A stretch of DNA of 64,000 bases from the NCBI RefSeq assembly GCF_000153825.1, contig NZ_DS022299.1, positions 1,018,869 through 1,082,868 of the forward strand, read 5' to 3'. A model generated the notes under the pieces. It was not told the origin of the DNA and ran no database searches. It saw only the letters and a list, made by a program, of their open reading frames with translations. This DNA comes from Synechococcus sp. RS9916 (GTDB lineage: Bacteria; Cyanobacteriota; Cyanobacteriia; PCC-6307; Cyanobiaceae). A program made the position numbers and the translations under genes. This document shows positions 44,250-54,235 of this stretch, piece after piece. How positions within the stretch are numbered: the stretch's first letter is position 1; the number at the start of each line of letters is the position of its first letter.

Positions 44250-47200
44250 TTGAAAAAGCACATACTGCTCACACTGGCTGCGCTTACAGGAATATTTCCA
44301 GCACCCGCAAGTGCACAACAAACGCCACTCCCCTACCTTTGCGGCGGAGAGATCCTGAACATCAGCAATAATGCATACAAGAAAAAAATAGACCAATCAT
44401 TTAAAGCCTATACAGACAAAGGCGGGTCGCTCAGCAAACCCATCAATACGCTGATCTATCCATCTCGGATTTTTTCTACTGTAGATCCTTACTACTCAGC
44501 CCTTTCAATCAAACTTCCCCCCAAAGGATTTTCATTTGATCCATCCAGCCAAGGACGTGTCGACGGCTGGGTACTCGAAAAAAGATCTTTTTTATGTCCA
44601 GACGCTGGTGTCAGCACATCACGCGCAGACGTCATCAGAATTTTAAATGCGGATCGGTCCATAACCGATACCAGCCAATCGTCTACAAGCGACAGGGTTG
44701 GCTTTCCAAGCTCTTTCTCCATCACAGGCAATGGTGGAATCGTTATTGACACCCCTGGCAACACCGTTGAGATCCACAATGCCTCCTACACAGGAGGGAC
44801 CGAAGTGATTCGCGGCACCCTTAGCATTCCAGCAGGAGGAGCACTGAACGGAACAGCCAATATCATCCTTGGGAGAGGATCGAATACAGCACACTTAATC
44901 AATTACGGCTCCATCAATTCAGGAGAACTCAGAATTTACAATAATTCCACCGCAAACAACCATGGCACACTAGAAATCAACAAAGCCTCCTCTTACATCA
45001 CTAACTATGGAATGCTGTTCAACCAGGCATCCGCCTCAATCAATATCACAGACACAAAAACCACTAGCGGAAAAACACTCGACTACGGCCCCTTCAATTA
45101 TGGCTACATGTACAACAATGGTTCAATAGAAGCACGCCACTTCTTCAATAGCGACAGACCAATAAAAGACCCATTAAGCTATAAACTTTCGTACTACAAA
45201 AAATATCTAAAGAATGGCGGCCAACTTCCCGCCATCGTACACAACAGCACTCAAGGCATAATAACAACTAGAGGCAATTTTGAAAACAAGGGATTAGTCA
45301 TCAACGAAGGTCTCATTCAGGCAAACGAGTTATCCAACAATAAAGATGCCATTGTCTCAATAAGCGGGGCGAAAGCAAGGATTAAGTCTGATATTTTGAA
45401 CAATGGCTTAATTACCGGTACAGGCACTGTCCAAGGAGACCTCTACAACGAAGGAACAACAGCCCCTGGCAACTCCATCGGCACCCTCACCGTTGACGGC
45501 AATTACATCCAAGGGCTAACAAATTCAAACGCAAATCTAAACATCGAAGTCGACGGATCCACCAGTGATCTGCTCAAAATCACCGGTGACAATCGAACCA
45601 TCCTGCTTGGCGGCAATCTCAACATCGCCAGCTACAACAATGCCGCTGTCTCACCAGGTCACATCTACACCGCGATTGATGTCACTGGTGACAACGCTGC
45701 AGGTGGTGAACTCGGCCTGACAACCAAGCTCAATGTTGTTGGATCCTCAGGCATGAAATTCGTGCGTGAAACAGACCGCGAGTTCCGTTTACTTGATCCG
45801 GCCTATTACGCCACCTGCACCAGCAACGATCCAGCGGTGCAAGTCGGTTGCACCAAACTCCAGTTCGCTTGGTTAAAAGTTCACCCAGACACGGGTGTGG
45901 CCGTCAATCCCGATCGTCACAAGACCCCAGGTCAATCCACCATCAAGGCGATCAAACAAACAGGTGGTGCACTCACCACCGCCTCCTCTGGCAACTCCTC
46001 CACCAACACCAACACCTGCATCGCCAACGGCGGCAGCGCAGCGTCCTGTCAGCAGCAGAACAAAACAGGGTCGGGCTCTGGTGCTCACAATGCCAATTCC
46101 ACCAACGCCGCCAAAACACTCGATGCCGGTTGGGCATCCCTTGGCGCGGCTGTCTCCTCCGGCGTCACCGGCGGCTCCGCCATTGGCACCACCGGCTACA
46201 CCACCAACCAAACCTCAGCGGCCTTGGTCACCCCAGATTTTGCCAATGTGATCGCCGCCTTCTTCTCCATCCCCACCCGCATCGAACTCAACCAGGCGCT
46301 TCACTCCATCACCGCTGAGCCCTACGCCTCCATGCAGTCGGTTGCCCTTGAGGCCATGGAGCAGTTCGGCAAAAACTCCCTCGCCCTCACCGACCGCGCC
46401 GTTCCCCTCACCCACACCCAGACCTTCTGCAAAACCGACGACGGCAGCCTCGTTCCCGCCGATTCACCCGAACGCCCTGACACCTGCGACGCGCGCGAAA
46501 AAACCGTTGGCTCGCGCTGGAGCCTTCTCCTCGATGGCTCCAACACCGAGGCCAGCCTCAATGGCACCAGTGAGCTTGCTTCCCTCGATTACAACGTATT
46601 CTCCACCATCTACGGCCTCCAATACGCCTTCTCCCCCGAGTGGAGTGCTGGTGCTGCCTTTGGCTATGGCCAAGCCAATCTCTACAACTACGAGTACGCC
46701 AATGCCCACATCAATGCCGACACCTACGGCGGCAGCATCTGGGGCATCTACAGGCCTTCAGCCGAGTTGAAGATCTCAGGCCTCCTGGGCTACATGAATC
46801 TCCAATACGACTCCACACGCCAGATGGCCTTTGGCGGTCTCAACCGCACCGCGAACGCCAACTGGGATGGCAACGGCTTCACCACAGCCTTGGAAGCGCA
46901 ATACAACTGGGCACTCAATGGCGACAGCAGTGATCCCGACGCCATTCGCCTCAAGCCCCAAACCTTCCTCGCCTACGCGGTTCACAACCAAGACTCCTTC
47001 TCAGAATCCGGCGCCCAATCCCTCAACCTCGCCATCGACTCCCACACTGCCGATTCCGTTCTCTGGGGACTTGGCTTCACGCTCGAAACACCGATTCGAC
47101 TCTCCTCCAGCAACCGCATCATTCCGCGGTTCACGGTCGGCTACGAGCACGACTTCATGGGCAGTGCCGATGAGGAGCATCAGCTCACCTCCTCCTTCTC

Positions 47201-47387
47201 CGAGCTGCCAGCCCTCGGATCCATCGACGTGCTCGGGCAAAACCGCGGTGCCGATGCGCTCGATCTCGGTCTTTCCATCGAAATCGAAACCTCCGATTCC
47301 GTCTCCCTTTATGCCTCCGTCAACGGCGGTTTCTGGAGCAATGGAACGGAAGTCTCCTACGGCGGTGGTCTCAAATATGCCTGGTAG
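44250..47387 (+). CDS. Autotransporter (type Va) surface protein
   Basis: 1045 residues. Signal peptide MKKHILLTLAALTGIF ending PASA. The passenger (about 30-740) is rich in Asn, Gly, Thr, Ser with repeated short strands (VEIHNASYTGGTEVIRGTL, TIILG, GNYIQGL), as in beta-helix adhesins and proteases; no catalytic site recognised. The last ~280 residues form an autotransporter beta-barrel (PEWSAGAAFGYGQANLYNYE ...), ending GGGLKYAW with the terminal aromatic expected for BAM insertion. TTG start with good promoter. The first ~1.2 kb is AT-rich and the barrel part GC-rich, so it may be a mosaic. Confidence 0.85.
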   Translation: MKKHILLTLAALTGIFPAPASAQQTPLPYLCGGEILNISNNAYKKKIDQSFKAYTDKGGSLSKPINTLIYPSRIFSTVDPYYSALSIKLPPKGFSFDPSSQGRVDGWVLEKRSFLCPDAGVSTSRADVIRILNADRSITDTSQSSTSDRVGFPSSFSITGNGGIVIDTPGNTVEIHNASYTGGTEVIRGTLSIPAGGALNGTANIILGRGSNTAHLINYGSINSGELRIYNNSTANNHGTLEINKASSYITNYGMLFNQASASINITDTKTTSGKTLDYGPFNYGYMYNNGSIEARHFFNSDRPIKDPLSYKLSYYKKYLKNGGQLPAIVHNSTQGIITTRGNFENKGLVINEGLIQANELSNNKDAIVSISGAKARIKSDILNNGLITGTGTVQGDLYNEGTTAPGNSIGTLTVDGNYIQGLTNSNANLNIEVDGSTSDLLKITGDNRTILLGGNLNIASYNNAAVSPGHIYTAIDVTGDNAAGGELGLTTKLNVVGSSGMKFVRETDREFRLLDPAYYATCTSNDPAVQVGCTKLQFAWLKVHPDTGVAVNPDRHKTPGQSTIKAIKQTGGALTTASSGNSSTNTNTCIANGGSAASCQQQNKTGSGSGAHNANSTNAAKTLDAGWASLGAAVSSGVTGGSAIGTTGYTTNQTSAALVTPDFANVIAAFFSIPTRIELNQALHSITAEPYASMQSVALEAMEQFGKNSLALTDRAVPLTHTQTFCKTDDGSLVPADSPERPDTCDAREKTVGSRWSLLLDGSNTEASLNGTSELASLDYNVFSTIYGLQYAFSPEWSAGAAFGYGQANLYNYEYANAHINADTYGGSIWGIYRPSAELKISGLLGYMNLQYDSTRQMAFGGLNRTANANWDGNGFTTALEAQYNWALNGDSSDPDAIRLKPQTFLAYAVHNQDSFSESGAQSLNLAIDSHTADSVLWGLGFTLETPIRLSSSNRIIPRFTVGYEHDFMGSADEEHQLTSSFSELPALGSIDVLGQNRGADALDLGLSIEIETSDSVSLYASVNGGFWSNGTEVSYGGGLKYAW

Positions 47388-47411
47388 TTGCTAACCCCAT
47401 CGCACGACAGC

Positions 47412-47454
47412 AGAAGGGGCCCCAGCAACGACGAAGAAACCACTGGGCCCCTTC
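47412..47454. terminator. Shared hairpin between convergent genes
   Basis: GAAGGGGCCCCAG and CTGGGCCCCTTC pair around a 17-nt loop. No T-run; likely bidirectional transcription end for the autotransporter and the lipoprotein gene. Confidence 0.65.
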
Positions 47455-47974
47455 AACCTCCAGGCAATTCCGTCAGTCCTGGATAGTTGCCTCTCATCTC
47501 TCCCTTGGCGTCATACGTCACGACCTGGAGGGAATCGGAGTCATCCAAGGGCCTCGCCAGTTGGATCACGGCAACGCCGGTGTTGCAGGGTCGCGGTTGA
47601 AGCGTGAGCCTGACAACCGCATACACCAGGTCGCTCGGTTGGCTGGGCGGAACCAACTGATCAGGAAAGCGACCATTACGGCCCCAGGGCAACTGTTCAA
47701 CGCTGTAGTCGCTGTCGCAGATGCCATTGGCGGCATTCCCCCAGCGCACACGCTTGGGGGCCACTGTGAGCACCTCCAACACCGCGCGGCCTGCCGTGCT
47801 GTTGCCTTGCCAACGGCCGAGGAAGATGTTGTCGCTGTCCCACCCCTTCGGTTTTGAAGTCGCCGAGGCACGTTCAACAGGCTTCGCGGATGGGGTTTCA
47901 GTTGTTTCCATGGAGTGGCTGCTGCAAGCACTCAGCACCAAAGCAGCAGCGACACAAAGCAATGGTTTTGTCAT
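47453..47974 (-). CDS. Hypothetical lipoprotein
   Basis: 173 residues. Signal with lipobox VLSACSS, then a Ser/Thr/Pro linker and a domain with NIFLGRWQGNSTAGRAVLEV. No family recognised; probably outer-membrane or periplasmic anchored. Confidence 0.65.
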   Translation of the reverse strand: MTKPLLCVAAALVLSACSSHSMETTETPSAKPVERASATSKPKGWDSDNIFLGRWQGNSTAGRAVLEVLTVAPKRVRWGNAANGICDSDYSVEQLPWGRNGRFPDQLVPPSQPSDLVYAVVRLTLQPRPCNTGVAVIQLARPLDDSDSLQVVTYDAKGEMRGNYPGLTELPGG

Positions 47975-48068
47975 GTGATTCACCCTGATGCCCAGGCTCA
48001 TGTTGAACATCTAAAACACGATCCAGGCAACTTTTGAGATCGCTTTTATTGTTGAACTCTTCAAAGAA

Positions 48069-48722
48069 GTGGCGATCGCAAGGGTGGTGGCAAGCCTGGC
48101 CAAACTTCCAACATCGCTGCTGATCGCAGAGCGTGATGGTGAACGCTGCGCCGGGCCTGTGTTGATTGCCGGCATGGCCGTTGGTGTTGGCGTGATTCAA
48201 CTCAGCACCCAAGGGCTCAAGCAATCAAGCCATCTCAGCCTTAATTTGCTCAGCCTGCTGGTGCTTGAACTGATCGGCCCGATCTTGGTCAGTGTGCTGG
48301 GAATGGCTCTGCTCCTGCCCCGTTGGATCGAACGCGTTGACCATGCCGGAACGCGGCACTGGCGCCGTTCCGTTCTCAGTGCAGCACTGGTGGGTGCCTT
48401 GCTGATGTTGATGTTTTTCAGTGCATCGCTGCTCTCAGGAATTCTGATTACCCCACGCAGCGAGATGGTCAGCGAACTGTTCGAACTGATCGGTGCAATT
48501 CGCTTGTGGGATGTCGTGCAATCGCTCGTGCGCTGCGCTGGTTTTCTCGCGGCATTGTGTGCGTGGTGCCAATGGCGATCGCACAACGCCCTGCGCATGG
48601 GTCATGCCAAGACCTTCATCATGAGCAACCTGCTGGTGGAGGGATTGATGATCGGGCTCTCCCTCAAGGTGCTCTGGTCGTTGATGGCCCAGGTCCTCCC
48701 ATTCCAGGAGGCATGGGCATGA
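48069..48722 (+). CDS. MlaE/YrbE-like permease
   Basis: 217 residues with about five membrane helices; AGMAVGVGVIQLSTQG, LELIGPILVSVLGMALLL and ARVVASLAKLPTSLL fit the MlaE permease family of phospholipid/sterol-type ABC importers. The GTG start is imperfect. Its stop overlaps the following MlaD-like start (ATGA). No ATPase gene sits beside it, although MlaF homologues are often encoded apart in cyanobacteria. Confidence 0.72.
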   Translation: MAIARVVASLAKLPTSLLIAERDGERCAGPVLIAGMAVGVGVIQLSTQGLKQSSHLSLNLLSLLVLELIGPILVSVLGMALLLPRWIERVDHAGTRHWRRSVLSAALVGALLMLMFFSASLLSGILITPRSEMVSELFELIGAIRLWDVVQSLVRCAGFLAALCAWCQWRSHNALRMGHAKTFIMSNLLVEGLMIGLSLKVLWSLMAQVLPFQEAWA

Positions 48723-49546
48723 GCAACACGCCTTCAGAAAGTGGTCAACGACGTGAACGCTTTCTGTTTCTTGGTTCTGGACTGTTGCTTCTAACAGTCG
48801 TGCTATTGGGCTTTGCCAAAGCCCAACGTTGGGGCACCTCGTTTGTTGACGTCTACATCAAGGCCCGCGACGTCAATGGGATCACGCGCGGAGAAGACAT
48901 CCGTATCGCGGGACTCCCTGTTGGCCAGGTGGGAGACCTACGCCTCAACAAAAAAGGGAAAGTGCATGTGCAGCTGCGCATCGAAACAGACAAGGCCTAT
49001 CTGATTGGCCCCCGCAGCAAGGCGCATTTGGCACAGGAAGGGTTGATGGGAGATCCCTTCGTGGTGATCAGCGCAGATCCCCGACCTGAAGAGCAGTCTG
49101 CTGCGATCAATGGCAGCACGATCCCCTTTCAAGAGCCCGTGAGTGTTGACACCCTCATGAAACAACTGCAGCGCACGCAGAAAGAACTGCACGCCACCTT
49201 GCGCAACACCACGGCACTCACCGCCAGCAATGGCAGTCTCAAGGCAACCCTGGATGCCACCCATCAGTTGGCCCAAACCATGAACAGCCAGGTGAGTGCC
49301 ACAGCCCCCGTAATGCGCGAGGCGATGGGAAGCGTGGCAGCAGACGTGCATGCCGTGAGTGAATCCACCGAAGCCGTGGAAAAGGAAACGCTGTCTCTGA
49401 TTCGTGAAACGCGCCCTCTGGTGGAGCAAACCATCAAAGACACCGACGAGCTGACCCGCTCCAGCAAGCAGGTGATCGACCTGTTGCACAACGTGCTGGG
49501 CCCCTGGCTGGAACCTGCGGATGGTCGCCAGCCAGAGCCGCACTGA
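48719..49546 (+). CDS. MlaD/MCE-domain protein
   Basis: 275 residues. One N-terminal helix (LFLGSGLLLLTVVLLGF), MCE domain (YIKARDVNGITRGEDIRIAG, LPVGQVGDLRLNKKGKV), then a long helical region (LKATLDATHQLAQTMNSQ). It holds a lipid-binding ring at the inner membrane. Coupled to the upstream permease; AGGAG ribosome-binding site at 48706-48710. Confidence 0.82.
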   Translation: MSNTPSESGQRRERFLFLGSGLLLLTVVLLGFAKAQRWGTSFVDVYIKARDVNGITRGEDIRIAGLPVGQVGDLRLNKKGKVHVQLRIETDKAYLIGPRSKAHLAQEGLMGDPFVVISADPRPEEQSAAINGSTIPFQEPVSVDTLMKQLQRTQKELHATLRNTTALTASNGSLKATLDATHQLAQTMNSQVSATAPVMREAMGSVAADVHAVSESTEAVEKETLSLIRETRPLVEQTIKDTDELTRSSKQVIDLLHNVLGPWLEPADGRQPEPH

Positions 49547-49559
49547 AACCTGATGCCAA

Positions 49560-49832
49560 TCAGAAACTGAGATCGAGGAGGGAATGACCCTGGGGAACAC
49601 GGCCTTTTTCACCGGGGGCTGCCGGTGCTGCCGACGAGGTGCTGGTTTGGCCGAGGCGGGTGGTGGAGCCACTGAAATGGGCCTGCTCGGAGCTCAGATC
49701 CAAGCCAGAGCTGGTCGTGGCAACGGCTGGACTGTTGGACTGAGAGCGCTGCAGGGGCTCCATCGCCGAGACCGGCGCGATCAACGCTGCAGTGGCAAGC
49801 AAGGAGAGGGCACAACCAAACAGACGAATCAT
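49560..49832 (-). CDS. Small secreted hypothetical protein
   Basis: 90 residues with signal peptide MIRLFGCALSLLATAAL ... VSAM, then a Ser/Pro/Gly-rich tail. Converges with the MlaD-like gene. Unknown. Confidence 0.55.
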   Translation of the reverse strand: MIRLFGCALSLLATAALIAPVSAMEPLQRSQSNSPAVATTSSGLDLSSEQAHFSGSTTRLGQTSTSSAAPAAPGEKGRVPQGHSLLDLSF

Positions 49833-49896
49833 CGACCGGAGTGCAGAGGGGTTGTCTTCGACTTAGCTACGGCAAGAGAAAAAAGACAACAGCCAC

Positions 49897-50478
49897 TCAA
49901 GCCAGCCAGACGCGCAACAACGGCAGGCTGAGGCCGATCACATTGGAGTAGCAGCCATCCAGTCGCTCCACGCAGCTGCCACCCCGCCCTTCCAGCGCAA
50001 AGCCACCAGCGCACTGCAACGGCTCTCCAGTGGAGACGTAGGCCTCAAGCTCGGCGTCGGTGAGCTCGGCGAACAACACGCGTGTGGTGACGGCGATGCA
50101 GCGATCTGTCGCTTCAGGCCCTGCAGCAGGGCCCGCCAGCAGGCAGTGCCCGGTGTGCAGCTCCCCCCAGCGGCCGCGCATGCGTTGCCAACGGGCGATG
50201 GCCTCAGCCGCATCGGCGGGTTTGCCAAACACCTCCCCGTCAAAGGCCAGCACGGAATCGCAGCCGAGTACAGCGGTGACTGAAGCGTCGTCCCCACCAG
50301 CCCCGAGGCGTTCGCGCACTGCCGACGCTTTCGCCTGGGCCAGCTTCTGCACCAACTCTCTGGGATCGTCGGCATGGATGCCATCTTCATCCACACCACT
50401 GACCATCACACGATGGGGGATGCCGGCCTGCTCCAGCAGACGGCGCCGGGCGGGGGAAGCAGAGGCCAGAAGCAGCAC
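49897..50478 (-). CDS. maf: Maf nucleotide pyrophosphatase
   Basis: 193 residues from [19 protein letters not shown]. The Maf signature SxSPRR is here [23 protein letters not shown] and HTGHCL are typical. Maf proteins hydrolyse non-canonical or excess NTPs. GTG start. Confidence 0.9.
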   Translation of the reverse strand: MLLLASASPARRRLLEQAGIPHRVMVSGVDEDGIHADDPRELVQKLAQAKASAVRERLGAGGDDASVTAVLGCDSVLAFDGEVFGKPADAAEAIARWQRMRGRWGELHTGHCLLAGPAAGPEATDRCIAVTTRVLFAELTDAELEAYVSTGEPLQCAGGFALEGRGGSCVERLDGCYSNVIGLSLPLLRVWLA

Positions 50479-50562
50479 AGGAGGAGTCCAGCTGCGGGGA
50501 GTCTGCCAAGCCCGGAGTGCTCCAGCAGGGTGATTCAACGGAGCCGCGCCTGAACGCCGAGA

Positions 50563-50967
50563 ATGCAGGCCGAACCACCCCCAGCTTTGACCGCTTCCGC
50601 CCAGTGCCTTCTGACTGAACGTTCGCTGCAACGGGCGCGACAGGCCATGCGCTGTCTGCCCTTCTCGCGCGAGTTCTATACCGTTCTGGAACAAGGAGCC
50701 CTGAGCAGCGGTGAGCTTTCAAGCCGCACGGACTGGGGTGAGCTCTGCCGCAGCCGGCTGAACCGCTCCCGCACAGAAGACGAACTGATCTGGCTGATCC
50801 AGCTAGGGGTGCTGCGCCGTGAGGTGGATGGCCAAGGACTGACTGAACGGGTCCGACTCACCCCCATGGGCCGTGACCTGCTGCACGCCTGGCCCGGAGC
50901 CATTCCTGCAGCCGCTCTGCCCCAGCGTCTTCAGCACTGGTTGCGCCGCCGCCGGCCCAGGCTGTGA
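50563..50967 (+). CDS. Conserved cyanobacterial protein
   Basis: 134 residues; helical with a possible winged-helix half ([20 protein letters not shown] ... [14 protein letters not shown]). Similar proteins are common in cyanobacteria; function unknown. Confidence 0.6.
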   Translation: MQAEPPPALTASAQCLLTERSLQRARQAMRCLPFSREFYTVLEQGALSSGELSSRTDWGELCRSRLNRSRTEDELIWLIQLGVLRREVDGQGLTERVRLTPMGRDLLHAWPGAIPAAALPQRLQHWLRRRRPRL

Positions 50968-51075
50968 GCCAGATCACCGACGCCGGTCATTGAGGTCCGG
51001 AACTTCACCGGCAAGTCAAGAACACTCATGGGCACGGAAGCGGTTCTGCGCTTCACCCACCTGCACCAAGGACCC

Positions 51076-51768
51076 ATGACCCTGTTCTCCTCCGCATTGA
51101 AAGCCACCCTGTTGGCCGCCATGACCCTGCCGGCTGCCGCCCTCACGGCACCTGACATGGTCGAAGCCAAAACCCCCTTCGCGTCTCGCATTCCCAACAA
51201 CATTCCCAACAGACTTCCCAAGCCGATCAAACCGGAGCTGCGAGATCCGCGGCCCGTCAACCTGGCGATCTGCGATTGGCGCGTGGACTGGCAAATCAGC
51301 AGGCCTGGCGACCACATGCGCAGCTATGTGGCCAAAGCCAGGGGACACAGCAGCTACGTGGCTCCCGGCCGGTATGCCTCAGGTGAATACATCCGCACCA
51401 AACCGATCCTCACCAACGTCGGCAGGGGCAACTGCAAGCCAATGCTGCTGACCACAACGATGGGAATGAAGGTTGACGGCACTGTGGGCGGCCCCCGCAG
51501 CCGCCGCGATTCCAATTCATCGGTGTGCCTTGGCGGCGGACCCAATCGGGAGATCTTGCCTGGCGGGACCTGTCATGGAGCCATTTCTGTGATTCCGGCC
51601 CCATGCCCCATTGGTGGTGGCTACACCTACGCCAAGATCTCCTGGAGGCCTTACCAGAACAGCTGGACAATGCGTCGCAATGATCCCGACGGCATGGCCA
51701 CCAATCGGAATCACATCACGCAAGTGAAATTCACGACCTATCGGTCCGCGGGAGACAGCTGCCGCTGA
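51076..51768 (+). CDS. Secreted Cys-containing hypothetical protein
   Basis: 230 residues from MTLFSSALKATLLAAMTL (signal peptide ending near AAALTA). Mature part basic, with Cys (AICDW, GNCKP, SVCLGGG, GGTCHG, APCPIGG, DSCR) that could form disulfides. An earlier in-frame ATG (51028) would spoil the signal. Family unknown. Confidence 0.6.
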   Translation: MTLFSSALKATLLAAMTLPAAALTAPDMVEAKTPFASRIPNNIPNRLPKPIKPELRDPRPVNLAICDWRVDWQISRPGDHMRSYVAKARGHSSYVAPGRYASGEYIRTKPILTNVGRGNCKPMLLTTTMGMKVDGTVGGPRSRRDSNSSVCLGGGPNREILPGGTCHGAISVIPAPCPIGGGYTYAKISWRPYQNSWTMRRNDPDGMATNRNHITQVKFTTYRSAGDSCR

Positions 51769-51792
51769 ACGCTCTCTGATCGCAACGGACAA

Positions 51793-51827
51793 CCGTCCAC
51801 AGGCCTGCTGGCCTGTGGACGGCTTTT
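51793..51827 (+). terminator. Terminator after the secreted protein gene
   Basis: CCGTCCACAGGCC TGCT GGCCTGTGGACGG, a perfect 13-bp stem, then CTTTT. Confidence 0.9.
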
Positions 51828-51878
51828 GCGGTTCACCGCGTTCAGAGACAATCGAAAGCACCAACAGCAAATGAACGG

Positions 51879-53384
51879 TTGCATCGCCCCTTGATGGTGT
51901 TGGGCACCAGCAGCGGTGCCGGCAAATCGCTGATGACGGCCGCGCTCTGCCGGGTGCTGAAACATCGCGGTGAGACGCCGCTGCCCTTCAAGGGGCAGAA
52001 CATGAGCAACAACGCCTGGGTTGACCAGAGCGGTGGCGAGATGGCCTACTCCCAGGCGCTTCAGGCCTGGGCCGCCGGCCTCGAACCGCAATGCGCCATG
52101 AATCCGGTGCTGCTCAAACCCCAGGGCGATTCCACCAGTGAACTGATACACCTCGGCCAATCGGTAGGGCGCGCTCGCGCCGAGACGTATTACGAAGAGT
52201 GGTTCCGCCCAGGCTGGGCCGCAGTGCGCCAAGGGCTCCAGAATCTCCAGGCCGATTACCCCGAGGGACGTCTGGTATTGGAGGGGGCCGGCAGCCCGGT
52301 GGAGGTGAACCTGCAACGCCGCGACCTCACCAACCTGCGTCTGGCGCAATACCTGCGCGCCAATTGCCTGTTGGTGGCCGACATCGAGCGGGGAGGGGTG
52401 TTCGCGCAGATCGTCGGCACCCTCAACCTGCTGAGGCCGGTGGAACGCCCTCTGATCAAAGGCATCCTGATCAACCGCTTCCGGGGGCGGCAATCGCTGT
52501 TTGATGAAGGTCGCCGCTGGCTTGAAGCCCACACCGGCGTACCGGTGGTTGGGGTGATGCCCTGGCTGGATGAGCTGTTTCCGCCGGAAGACTCCCTCGA
52601 CCTGCTGGAGCGAAGGGGCCGTAAACGCGGCGCCGAGCTGGAGATTGCGGTGCTGCGGCTGCCGTCGCTCAGCAACTTCTCTGACCTCGACCCCCTGGAA
52701 GCCGAGCCCACGGTCCAGTTGCGTTGGCTCTCACCTGGCGAGGAGCTCGGTCAGCCCGATGCAGTAATCGTGCCAGGCAGCAAACAAACGCTGCGGGATC
52801 TGGCCAGCCTGCGCAACAGCGGGTTGGATCAAAGCCTGCTCCGTTATGTGCAGACAGGCGGCCAGCTGGTGGGCATCTGCGGAGGCATGCAACTGCTGGG
52901 GCGCGAACTCCACGACCCCGATGGTCGCGAAGGCGGAGCAATCGACAGCACCTGTCCGGGCCTGGATCTGCTGCCGCTGCGCACCAGCTTCACAGCCACC
53001 AAAGCGCTGAGGCAACGCCGCAGCCAGGCCCACTGGCCTGCTTCTCCAGACCATGAAGCGCTGATGCTGGAGGGGTTCGAATTGCACCGCGGGAGCACCA
53101 CCGCGCTGGAGAGCTGCGCACCGCTGTGCTCCGATCCAGAACTCGGTTGGATCAGCGGCGACCAGGCTCAAGGAGGCGTGGTGATAGGCACCTACCTCCA
53201 CGGCGTGTTTGAAAGCGGCCCCTGGCGGCGGCGCTGGCTCAACCTGCTGCGACAGCGCAAAGGACTTGCCCCCCTGAGCGAAAACCAACCCCACCACAGC
53301 CGGCAGCGGGACGCGCTGCTGGAACGGCTTGCCGATGCGTTCGAAGCCCATGTGAATCTGGGGCCGTTACTGGAAGGGCCATGA
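51879..53384 (+). CDS. cobQ: Cobyric acid synthase
   Basis: 501 residues. P-loop-like [29 protein letters not shown], then glutamine amidotransferase part with [13 protein letters not shown] (catalytic Cys in GICGG) and GTYLHGVFE. Amidates side chains of the corrin ring in B12-type cofactor synthesis. TTG start. Overlaps the next gene by 4 bp. Confidence 0.95.
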   Translation: MHRPLMVLGTSSGAGKSLMTAALCRVLKHRGETPLPFKGQNMSNNAWVDQSGGEMAYSQALQAWAAGLEPQCAMNPVLLKPQGDSTSELIHLGQSVGRARAETYYEEWFRPGWAAVRQGLQNLQADYPEGRLVLEGAGSPVEVNLQRRDLTNLRLAQYLRANCLLVADIERGGVFAQIVGTLNLLRPVERPLIKGILINRFRGRQSLFDEGRRWLEAHTGVPVVGVMPWLDELFPPEDSLDLLERRGRKRGAELEIAVLRLPSLSNFSDLDPLEAEPTVQLRWLSPGEELGQPDAVIVPGSKQTLRDLASLRNSGLDQSLLRYVQTGGQLVGICGGMQLLGRELHDPDGREGGAIDSTCPGLDLLPLRTSFTATKALRQRRSQAHWPASPDHEALMLEGFELHRGSTTALESCAPLCSDPELGWISGDQAQGGVVIGTYLHGVFESGPWRRRWLNLLRQRKGLAPLSENQPHHSRQRDALLERLADAFEAHVNLGPLLEGP

Positions 53385-53620
53385 GCACGGTGCGCATCCA
53401 ATGGCCCGATGGGCGCAACAGCGAGCACGCAGTCGGTCTGGATTGGTTGGCGGCCGCCAAAGCGGCAGGCGTCTCGATTCCCACCGGCTGCATGGGTGGA
53501 AGCTGCGGCGCCTGCGAGATCGAGGTGAATGGCACCATCGTGCGGGCCTGCATCAGCACCGTGCCAGGGAGCCCTAGCGGTGAGCTGCAGGTGGAATTTT
53601 CCAGCGATCCTTATTGGTAG
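53381..53620 (+). CDS. Plant-type [2Fe-2S] ferredoxin-like protein
   Basis: 79 residues. Cluster ligands in [12 protein letters not shown] plus a later Cys (RACIST), i.e. CX4-5CX2C and one distal Cys. It is shorter than photosynthetic ferredoxins. Coupled to cobQ, so possibly a partner in corrinoid chemistry (inference). Confidence 0.85.
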   Translation: MSTVRIQWPDGRNSEHAVGLDWLAAAKAAGVSIPTGCMGGSCGACEIEVNGTIVRACISTVPGSPSGELQVEFSSDPYW

Positions 53621-53668
53621 GTCGGTTCAGCGCTCGTTTCTAAACTGACCTCTCACCAAAACAAAAGC

Positions 53669-54226
53669 ATGGGCAGATTCACGCGGTGGCTGGTTGTTCT
53701 AGGAGGCTCATCGCTCATTGCCGGATGCTCACTACCGACACAATTCAAGCCCAACCAACTGAATCTGCCGCAGTCGTTCAACCTGCCCAACAGCCCGCAG
53801 GTCAAACGGGTTTACTGCTCGATTAAATCGATCGGCATTGATCTGCACTTCAACAGTAAAACTGGCCAGCTCTATACGTTCAACGAATCCAATCAATCCC
53901 TCGAGCCCTTCAGCCTCGAGAAAGAAATCCCATTTACCGAGTTTTTCCCCGAAGGCGCCCTGAGCATGGGGTTGATGGGCATTGGCGGCCCAGAGGGTCG
54001 TTTGGAAGATGGAAATTTGGCGATCAAAGTGTTCGACAAGACCGATCCCAAAAACTCAGTCAAACTCCTGATCAACCTGGACACCCTTCAAGCCAAGCTC
54101 GATCTGAGCAACATTGGCACCGGGTACAACGCACCCAGCCAACAGGATGCCAATGCAGCGAAAGCGTTCGTGAGCAAGTCTTTGACCTGCGAATACATCA
54201 ACCCACAAACCACAAAACTCTCGTAA
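53669..54226 (+). CDS. Hypothetical lipoprotein
   Basis: 185 residues; signal and lipobox WLVVLGGSSLIAGCSLP, then beta-rich domain. Unknown function. Confidence 0.6.
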   Translation: MGRFTRWLVVLGGSSLIAGCSLPTQFKPNQLNLPQSFNLPNSPQVKRVYCSIKSIGIDLHFNSKTGQLYTFNESNQSLEPFSLEKEIPFTEFFPEGALSMGLMGIGGPEGRLEDGNLAIKVFDKTDPKNSVKLLINLDTLQAKLDLSNIGTGYNAPSQQDANAAKAFVSKSLTCEYINPQTTKLS

Positions 54227-54235
54227 CGCAGAGCC

